Below, one piece after another: positions 1-4,357 of a stretch of 5,830 nucleotides of DNA (positions are counted from its first letter, which is position 1; the number at the start of each line of letters is the position of its first letter). The DNA is from CAYMUC01 sp964393535 (GTDB lineage: Bacteria > Actinomycetota > Acidimicrobiia > Acidimicrobiales > Ilumatobacteraceae). The translations under genes and the position numbers were made by a program. The notes below the pieces were generated by a model that made no database searches, had not been told where the DNA came from, and saw only the letters and a list, made by a program, of their open reading frames with translations. The stretch lies in NCBI GenBank assembly GCA_964393535.1, contig CAYMUC010000149.1, positions 1 through 5,830 of the forward strand, written 5' to 3'.

Positions 1-1
1 C

Positions 2-877
2 GAGGTCGGCTGTTACGTGGGAACAGTTCTCGACGGCGAAGACCCGAACACTGTGACCCTGTCGGGCAGCACTCGGGCCACGGGCAGCAAGGTGGTCGAT
101 GGCATGACGACTCGATGTCCCGACTGGGTGCCCCCGCAGACCGGTGGCGCCGTGCCACTGCCGCCAGCGGTGAGCGAGTTGGTGACGCGTCCGGTCGCCA
201 CGTCTACGTCGGCGCCAGCCACGACGACGGTGCCGTCATCGACGACGCTCCCGCCTGCCACGACGGTGGCGCCAGCGACAACGATCCTGGCTCCGGTTCC
301 GGTGGGAGGGGCGTTACCCGAGTTGGCTCCGGGTGACCGTCAGGTGCTGACCGATGGGCGGGCTACTGACGTCGAAGTGTTCGTGGACAACAGCACCGAC
401 TTGGTGCTCCGGGGTCAGGACTTCGAACTGCGTTTGAAGGGTGACTGTCGCACCGACTGCGTCATCGACGTCGAGACCAGTGGTCGCGAGTTGTTGACGC
501 TCGAGGAGCGAGGCCGCGCCAATGTGTCGGGTGAGGGATTCTTGCCCGGGACCCCAGTGCACGTCTGGTTGTTCTCCGAACCGCGCTACCTGGGAACACT
601 CACCGTGCAGCCCGACGGCACCTTCACCGGTCAGGTGCCACTGAACGACGTGGTTCCGGGCCTCCACACGCTTCAGGTGAACGGGACCAGTTTCGATGGG
701 CTGCCCCGGAGCGCCAACCTGGGCGTCAGGGTGCTTCCTGGTGAGGCTCCATCCCCCAGTCCGGGCGCGTTGCCCGCCACCGGCACCGACTCGGCGCCGT
801 TGTGGTTCGTTGCGCTCGTGCTGCTGGGTGCCGGCCTGGTGGTCACTAGCAGGCGGCGTGGGGTGAGCGGCGGCTGA
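2..877 (+). CDS. LPXTG-type wall-anchored surface protein, 5' partial
   Basis: The reading frame is open to the left edge, so the real start lies outside the window; the GTG at 17 is only the first in-window candidate. About 291 residues are visible. A Thr/Pro/Ala-rich linker (roughly residues 60-105) looks like a wall-spanning stalk. A beta-rich stretch (about 110-245) includes GFLPGTPVHVWLF and PDGTFTGQVPL, a repeat style common in actinobacterial surface proteins. The C-terminus is a complete sorting signal: LPATG (bases 770-784), a hydrophobic segment (LWFVALVLLGAGLVV) and a tail with RRR. In this family a sortase cuts between Thr and Gly and attaches the protein to the wall. The pair GDCRTDC could form a disulfide. 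It ends seven bases from the stop of the converging toxin gene. The anchoring role is well supported; the ligand or function of the exposed part is unknown. Confidence 0.85.
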   Translation, partial: EVGCYVGTVLDGEDPNTVTLSGSTRATGSKVVDGMTTRCPDWVPPQTGGAVPLPPAVSELVTRPVATSTSAPATTTVPSSTTLPPATTVAPATTILAPVPVGGALPELAPGDRQVLTDGRATDVEVFVDNSTDLVLRGQDFELRLKGDCRTDCVIDVETSGRELLTLEERGRANVSGEGFLPGTPVHVWLFSEPRYLGTLTVQPDGTFTGQVPLNDVVPGLHTLQVNGTSFDGLPRSANLGVRVLPGEAPSPSPGALPATGTDSAPLWFVALVLLGAGLVVTSRRRGVSGG

Positions 878-884
878 GGCTTGT

Positions 885-1256
885 TCAGGGTCGCGAGAAC
901 ACGTGGTGTCCCCCGATGCGGCGCCACACCACGGCGCTGTGGCGAGTGGTGCGTCCCTGATCGTCGGTGACGTCCACGTGCCCCCATTGCCAGGTGGCTC
1001 TACCGTCTGGCCCGGCGAACGACCATGTCATCTCGAACACTCCCGGGGCGCCCTGAACGGCCTTCACCCGTAACGCAACTGGGAACGGAGTGCCATCGGC
1101 GACGAAGCGGTCACTCGCGTCGTTGAACCGCCGTACGGCGACACGAAACAGTTCGCGCTCCGTAGCCGTGAGGCGGGCGTAGTCGGCCTTGAACGACCCG
1201 GTCCGGCGATACCGCACCATCGGTACGGTGCCAGCGTCGTCACCCGTCCAGTTCAT
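885..1256 (-). CDS. RelE/ParE-like toxin of a type II toxin-antitoxin pair
   Basis: This is a 123-residue basic protein directly downstream of an AbrB-type antitoxin gene, which it overlaps by 17 bp (1240-1256), suggesting translational coupling. From residue 13 (MVRYRRTGSFKADYARL) it resembles the start of RelE/ParE-fold toxins: a short strand, then a helix with F..DY..L. Later come a central LRVK.V.G.PGVFEMTW block and a C-terminal WRRIGGHHVF strand with basic and His residues, where RelE-type RNases place active-site residues. Assignment rests on gene order and fold pattern, not a decisive motif; mRNA cleavage or gyrase inhibition cannot be told apart. Start is uncertain: ATG at 1256 gives the overlap, while ATG at 1220 (111 residues) fits the domain boundary. 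Neither has a clear Shine-Dalgarno. The stop is TGA at 885-887. Confidence 0.65.
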   Translation of the reverse strand: MNWTGDDAGTVPMVRYRRTGSFKADYARLTATERELFRVAVRRFNDASDRFVADGTPFPVALRVKAVQGAPGVFEMTWSFAGPDGRATWQWGHVDVTDDQGRTTRHSAVVWRRIGGHHVFSRP

Positions 1257-1530
1257 CGATCAGTGCATCAACCGAGTCACCACTGACCAGTCGGCCAGCA
1301 GCGAGATCAGCGTCCGCCTCTCGCTCCATGCGCTGCCAGCGTTCCGTCCAGAACCAGGCCTGATCGGCTGGCACGGGAACGACGCCGCGCATCTCGAAGC
1401 GCCCGTCGTCGGTTTCGACGATCTCCAGCTGTGCGCCAGGTGTGTTCAACGACAACCGTTCACGCACTGCAGGCGGCAGTGTGATCACACCCCTCTTCTG
1501 CACGGCGACGAACTCGTGCACCTTTGCCAT
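1240..1530 (-). CDS. AbrB/MazE-like antitoxin (SpoVT-AbrB domain)
   Basis: This 96-residue protein starts with a swapped-hairpin DNA-binding domain of the SpoVT-AbrB type: residues 8-48 contain VQKRGVITLPPAVRERL, then a PG turn, LEIVETDDGRFEMR. The K-R-G-x-I-T-L-P pattern is the family signature. The C-terminal half (AWFWTERWQRMEREADADLAAGR, residues 58-80, then an acidic end) is the expected toxin-wrapping helix. Such antitoxins neutralise the toxin and repress their own operon. ATG at 1530 is chosen because GGAGGGGG (1535-1542) sits just upstream; an in-frame start at 1575 would lie inside the candidate operator and lacks this support. It is the first gene of a two-gene operon with the toxin-like gene. 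Confidence 0.8.
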   Translation of the reverse strand: MAKVHEFVAVQKRGVITLPPAVRERLSLNTPGAQLEIVETDDGRFEMRGVVPVPADQAWFWTERWQRMEREADADLAAGRLVSGDSVDALIDELDG

Positions 1531-1534
1531 GACA

Positions 1535-1542
1535 CCCCCTCC
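1535..1542 (-). promoter_or_regulatory. Ribosome binding site of the antitoxin gene
   Basis: On the minus strand this reads GGAGGGGG. The GGAGG core lies 7 nt before the ATG at 1530, good Shine-Dalgarno spacing. It decides the start of the antitoxin against the longer in-frame option beginning at 1575. Confidence 0.75.
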
Positions 1543-1551
1543 GAGAACTCT

Positions 1552-1586
1552 GGCAGTCTGCCTGTAGTACAGCATTTCTGCAATGC
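1552..1586 (-). promoter_or_regulatory. Candidate autoregulatory operator/promoter: three abutting inverted repeats
   Basis: Three perfect inverted repeats follow one another upstream of the antitoxin: GGCAG-T-CTGCC (1552-1562), CTGTA-G-TACAG (1562-1572) and GCATT-TCTGC-AATGC (1572-1586). The first two centres are 10 bp apart (1557 and 1567), one helical turn, so they face the same side of the DNA; the third is centred at 1579. On the minus strand the middle one contains TGTACT (1566-1571) preceded by TG plus one base, resembling an extended -10 element; no convincing -35 is seen. Toxin-antitoxin operons of this kind usually repress themselves through such palindromes, so occupancy here could block RNA polymerase. 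The arms differ between repeats, so binding by a single regulator is inference. Confidence 0.5.
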
Positions 1587-1615
1587 GGTGACGTGCGAAG
1601 CCAGCACCAGACGCG

Positions 1616-1644
1616 AAAGGGGCAGGCCCTGGTGGACCTGCCCC
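1616..1644 (-). terminator. Hairpin terminator after the fasciclin gene
   Basis: GGGGCAGG (1619-1626) and CCTGCCCC (1637-1644) form a perfect 8-bp GC-rich stem with a 10-nt loop. On the minus strand the stem is followed by TTT (1616-1618), a short U-tract, and nothing similar follows on the plus strand. It lies about 37 bp beyond the fasciclin stop and before the antitoxin promoter region, so it would insulate the two minus-strand transcripts. Confidence 0.6.
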
Positions 1645-1652
1645 ATCTGCTC

Positions 1653-1664
1653 GGCCCGAAGGCC
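1653..1664 (-). other. Small hairpin with UUCG tetraloop in the fasciclin 3' untranslated region
   Basis: On the minus strand this reads GGCC-TTCG-GGCC, a 4-bp stem closed by the exceptionally stable UUCG loop type, 16 bp after the fasciclin stop. With no U-run it is more likely an RNA-stabilising element or a helper to the terminator hairpin further downstream than a terminator itself. Confidence 0.3.
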
Positions 1665-1680
1665 CTGCGACTTGATTTGA

Positions 1681-2256
1681 TCAGCCGGCCAGCAGTGCCG
1701 AAACGTCCAGGTCGGCGGGCACCATCACGGCGTCGATCACGTGGATGACACCGTTCGCGGCGGCTACGTCGACGGCCGAGATGGGGGCGCCAGCGATGCT
1801 GATGTTCGCGCCGTCGACAGCGATGGTGGCACTGTCGCCACTTGCCATCTCGACGTCACCGGCGGCCACCATGTCCGAGGTCACCTCGCTGCCGACGATC
1901 ACGTGGTACAGCAGGATGTCGGTCAGGACCTCGAGGTTCTCGGGCAGCAGCAGAGCGTCCACCAGGCCAGCCGGCAGCGCGGCGAAAGCGGCATCGGTGG
2001 GGGCGAAGACGGTGAAGGGCCCCTCGCCCTGCAGGGTCTCCACCAGGCCGGCGGCGCCCAGGGCGGCGGCCAGTGTGTTGAACGAACCAGCAGCGGTGGC
2101 CACGGCAACGATGTCGCCCGCTTCCTCGGCGGGGGCCGCCGTGGTGGCCGGAGCGGCGGTGGTGGTGGTGTCGGCGGTGTCGGCGTCATCGCTGCAGGAG
2201 GCGGCGATCAGCGACAGTGCGGCCACGGCGGCGATGAGGGGGGTGCGCTTGCGCAT
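1681..2256 (-). CDS. Fasciclin (FAS1) domain lipoprotein
   Basis: This 191-residue exported protein has a basic N-terminus (MRKR), a hydrophobic core and a lipobox-like IAASC with Cys21, then a Thr/Ala-rich linker (24-46) and one FAS1 domain (about 47-188). FAS1 hallmarks are in order: the H1 motif FTVFAPTDAAF (81-91), the LLYHVI block with the conserved Tyr-His (117-118) and the H2 motif GVIHVIDAVMV (169-179). FAS1 domains mediate adhesion or ligand binding at the cell surface; the bacterial single-domain form is a secreted or lipid-anchored protein with a poorly known partner. ATG at 2256 is chosen because AAGGAG lies 7 nt upstream and the signal peptide starts there; a longer in-frame start at 2382 adds an N-terminus that would bury the signal. 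It is likely monocistronic, read from the divergent region at 2257-2447. Alternative functions within the family cannot be excluded. Confidence 0.92.
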   Translation of the reverse strand: MRKRTPLIAAVAALSLIAASCSDDADTADTTTTAAPATTAAPAEEAGDIVAVATAAGSFNTLAAALGAAGLVETLQGEGPFTVFAPTDAAFAALPAGLVDALLLPENLEVLTDILLYHVIVGSEVTSDMVAAGDVEMASGDSATIAVDGANISIAGAPISAVDVAAANGVIHVIDAVMVPADLDVSALLAG

Positions 2257-2263
2257 GGGGGTA

Positions 2264-2269
2264 CTCCTT
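2264..2269 (-). promoter_or_regulatory. Ribosome binding site of the fasciclin gene
   Basis: The minus strand reads AAGGAG, 7 nt before ATG at 2256. It fixes the start at the signal-peptide methionine rather than the upstream in-frame ATG at 2382. Confidence 0.8.
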
Positions 2270-2447
2270 GTTCCGACCGGCGGGGCCGATCGAGGTTGTT
2301 CACGAATCCCGAAAGGGGCTCCCGAATCAGGGTAGGGGGCGTGTGTCGACAACCCACCGCTGTTTAGTGATAAATGTGTCACCGTGAGGGGCGCGTCGGC
2401 GCCGAAAGCCCTGCGATGTAGGCGGTCCCGTCATTCATCATGGAGCC
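2270..2447. promoter_or_regulatory. Divergent intergenic region with an AT-rich patch
   Basis: This region separates the minus-strand fasciclin gene from the plus-strand surface-protein pseudogene, so it should hold both promoters. The only markedly AT-rich patch in the area is around 2361-2378 (TGTTTAGTGATAAATGTG). TGATAAAT there could serve as a plus-strand -10, but I see no good -35 at the right spacing on either strand. Small repeats are present: GTGA at 2367 and TCAC-C-GTGA at 2379-2387. No protein gene is supported here. Confidence 0.35.
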
Positions 2448-2451
2448 ATGA
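2438..2451 (+). repeat. Inverted repeat spanning the pseudogene start codon
   Basis: TCATGG-AG-CCATGA is a perfect 6-bp inverted repeat with a 2-nt centre. It contains both the GGAG that would be the ribosome binding site (2442-2445) and the ATG at 2448. It could be an operator or a short translation-masking hairpin (5-bp stem, 4-nt loop); chance is also possible at this size. Confidence 0.4.
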
Positions 2452-2613
2452 CGTCCTCATCCTCCATTACGCGTCCATCGATGATTGGCGCTTTGGTGAT
2501 CATGGCAGCCATGATCGGGTGGTCGGTCGCACGCGCCTCGGGGGTATCGGGCCCCTCGCTCTCACCCAGCGCCTACGTGCCACTGGATCCGGTGCAGGTG
2601 TTCGATGCGCGGG

Positions 2614-2637
2614 TCGATGGGCCGATGGGTCGGTGGT
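2614..2637 (+). repeat. 8-bp tandem duplication causing a frameshift
   Basis: Three 8-mers follow one another: TCGATGGG (2614-2621), CCGATGGG (2622-2629) and the diverged TCGGTGGT (2630-2637). Removing one of the first two restores a continuous frame reading VDGSVVAAGRPFDL. This aligns without gaps to ATGQPLTAGMPLDL in the intact paralogue, so the unit is an insertion relative to it, probably by replication slippage. Confidence 0.8.
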
Positions 2638-2950
2638 CGCGGCCGGTCGACCCTTCGATCTGGTGGTGGTAGGTGGCTCAGTGCCGGCGGCGGCGACAGC
2701 CGTCACGTTGAACATCACCGTGGTGCAGCCCACCCGTGCGGGATACCTGACCGTACGAGCCTCGGACGCTCGCGGCGAAGCCTCGACGTCCGCCATGAAC
2801 TTCGAGGCCGACGACACAGCGTTCAACTCGTCCACCGTGGCCTTGTCGTCTTTGGGTGCCGTGCGCTTCCTCTACGAAGCCTTCGGTGTCTCCACCGGGG
2901 AGTTGCAGTTGCTGGTCGACATGTTGGGCTACTACGTGCCGGTGCCGGCC

Positions 2951-2995
2951 GGGGCTGCAGGTCCCGCGGGTCCCGTCGGTCCCGCTGGACCGTCG
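2951..2995 (+). repeat. Collagen-like Gly-X-Y coding repeat of the pseudogene
   Basis: Five consecutive triplets GAA, GPA, GPV, GPA and GPS are encoded, followed by GVG. This is shorter than the repeat in the intact paralogue and sits at the equivalent place, between the LGYYVPV end of the beta domain and the ELSVC start of the C-terminal domain. Confidence 0.8.
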
Positions 2996-3517
2996 GGCGT
3001 CGGCATGGTCGAGTTGTCCGTCTGTGGACCCAACGGCGATCAGCCGTGCAAGGTCGGCATGACCGAACCGGCCGGCGGGTTCATCTTCTACGTCGACTCC
3101 ATGGACCAACACCCTGGTTTCGATTAGCTGGAGGCGGCACCGACCGACGCAGCCGACGGTGCGGTCGTCTCGGTTCCGCGGTGTTCCAACACGAGCACCG
3201 CACTGGGGTTGTCCGACTGTGACGAGCGAGCACTGGGCGCCGGCGCAACCAACTCGGCCTTCATGTTGAGCGGAGGACCGCGATGCACCAGCGGTGCGGC
3301 GAAGTTGGCCGGCGGCTACGCCGTCACCGTCGGTACCAGCGTTTACGACGACTGGTATCTGCCCTCGATCACCGAACTGACCCTGATGTTTCACAACCTG
3401 GGCCAGTCGGGTGTCGGGGCGTTGTCGATCGCAGAGTACTGGAGCTCCACCGAAAGCGGCAGCAGCCTGGCACTCAGTCAGAACTTCCAGACCGGCACGG
3501 TCGGAAAGTCGGGCAAG

Positions 3518-3534
3518 GCCGGCGGTCGCCGGCG
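3518..3534. repeat. GC palindrome at the pseudogene fusion junction
   Basis: GCCGGCG (3518-3524) and CGCCGGC (3527-3533) form a perfect 7-bp inverted repeat around GT. GCCGGCG also recurs directly at 3528-3534. It coincides with the point where homology to the collagen-like protein stops and hydrolase homology begins, marking the likely deletion or recombination breakpoint. Confidence 0.6.
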
Positions 3535-4295
3535 ACGGTCCCGTCGTGCTGTTGATCCACGGCTTTCCACAGACCTGGTACTGCTGGCGTCACGTGATCC
3601 CACTGCTCGCAGCGGATCATCTGGTGATCGCACCTGACTACCGGGGTGCAGGTCTCAGCGATCGTCCACTGCACGGGTACGACAAGCAGACGATGGCTCG
3701 AGATCTCGTCGAACTCGTCGACGACGTCGCCGGGAGGACGATCGATCACGCGGATCTCGCATCGCTCACCCTGGTCGACACGCCCAGACCCGGAACGACC
3801 ACATGGGACCGGATTGCGGCGAATCCGCGCGTCTGGCACCTGGCGTTCCATGCGAACGTCGACATGGCGGAGCGTCTGGTCACCGAACACGAACGGGTCT
3901 ACATCGACGAGTTCGTCCGTGTGCGAATGGGTGATCCGACAGCGATCACCGGTGACGACCTCGACGTCTAGTTCGAGGCCTACAGCCGCCCGGGCGCTCT
4001 GCGGGCTGCGTTCTCGGCCTATGCGTCGATGGCTGACGACGCCGTCCGGAACCGCTCGGCGTTCGCTGCTCGTCTCGAGGTACCGACGTTGACCGTGGGT
4101 GGTGCCCAGTCGACCAGCGGACCTCTCCCGGCACTCGCAGGCGACGAGGTCAGCAGCCACCACCACAACGTGACGGTCGAGGGTGCTGGGCACTGGATAC
4201 CCGAAGAAGCACCGCGTGCACTGGTCGACGCGTGGCGTACCTGGCAGCAACAACTCATCGACTCGAGGGGTCGTACCACGTCACCACAGCACTAG
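3521..4295 (+). pseudogene. Alpha/beta hydrolase (epoxide hydrolase/dehalogenase-like) remnant
   Basis: This is recognisable from AGDGPVVLLIHGFPQTWYCW onward: HGFPQTW holds the oxyanion-hole HGFP motif, and APDYRGAGLSDRP is the next conserved strand-loop. About 25 N-terminal residues and any start codon are missing. The nucleophile elbow expected after DLVELVDD (GHDRG or similar) is absent: the sequence jumps to DHADLASLTLVDT, which normally lies about 25-30 residues later. A TAG at 3969 follows DLDV where a Tyr would be expected, and the homology goes on in the same frame (FEAYSRPGALRAAFSAY). The catalytic-His region EGAGHWIPEEAP and a final helix follow, ending at TAG 4293-4295. Lacking head, nucleophile and continuity, it cannot be an active hydrolase. 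The subfamily (epoxide hydrolase versus haloacid or fluoroacetate dehalogenase) is not decidable. Confidence 0.85.
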
Positions 4296-4337
4296 CGACA
4301 GCAGCAACGCCAACAAGCGGGGCTGAAACCCTGATCT

Positions 4338-4348
4338 GCATGTCATGC
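4338..4348 (+). repeat. Palindrome in the leader of the intact collagen-like gene
   Basis: GCATG-T-CATGC is a perfect inverted repeat centred at 4343, ending 9 nt before the ATG at 4358, where a Shine-Dalgarno would be expected and none is visible. It might be an operator or a small leader hairpin; chance is possible. Confidence 0.35.
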
Positions 4349-4357
4349 TGTGCGGCC

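Larger units (their letters stand above)
2448..3520 (+). pseudogene. Collagen-like / DUF1566-type surface protein, frameshifted, amber-interrupted and 3'-truncated
   Basis: This is a paralogue of the intact gene at 4358-5563 with the same domain order. From ATG 2448 come a hydrophobic signal or anchor (GALVIMAAMIGWSVARAS) and SAYVPLDPVQVFDAR, which then runs into a stop near 2670. The homology continues one frame over as VAAGRPFDL, TAVTLNITVVQPTRAGYLTVRASDA and LLVDMLGYYVPV, then five Gly-X-Y triplets (2951-2995) and the start of the C-terminal domain (CKVGMTEPAGGFIFYVD). The shift is caused by an 8-bp tandem duplication at 2614-2629. A TAG at 3125 interrupts it just before LEAAP, yet homology resumes in the same frame through DDWYLPSITELTLMF and EYWSSTESG to about 3520. 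There the last residues and stop are missing and hydrolase sequence begins. With the 8 bp removed, the frame would give 223 residues up to the TAG. A functional product is unlikely. Confidence 0.85.

Noticed and set aside
1189..1680. Plus-strand open frame opposite the toxin-antitoxin operon
   Set aside because: It overlaps the antitoxin, its operator and the terminator, has no ribosome binding site and shows no domain; the minus-strand genes explain the region.
1741..2367. Plus-strand open frames opposite the fasciclin gene
   Set aside because: Low-complexity Gly-rich or Ala-rich translations that mirror the FAS1 gene; no independent support.
2367..2382. CRP/FNR-like site GTGA-N8-TCAC upstream of the fasciclin gene
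   Set aside because: CRP-type sites have a 6-nt spacer between these arms; here it is 8 nt, and the outer bases do not match.
2384..3127. Frame-2 open stretch as a real 247-residue gene starting at GTG 2384
   Set aside because: Its first 80 or so residues show no homology to the paralogue, and the signal peptide lies in another frame from ATG 2448; the 8-bp duplication explains the split.
3125..3971. Pyrrolysine or other programmed TAG recoding in the two interrupted genes
   Set aside because: No local recoding machinery or structure is seen, and the same genes also carry a frameshift, a missing catalytic core and truncated ends, so decay is simpler.
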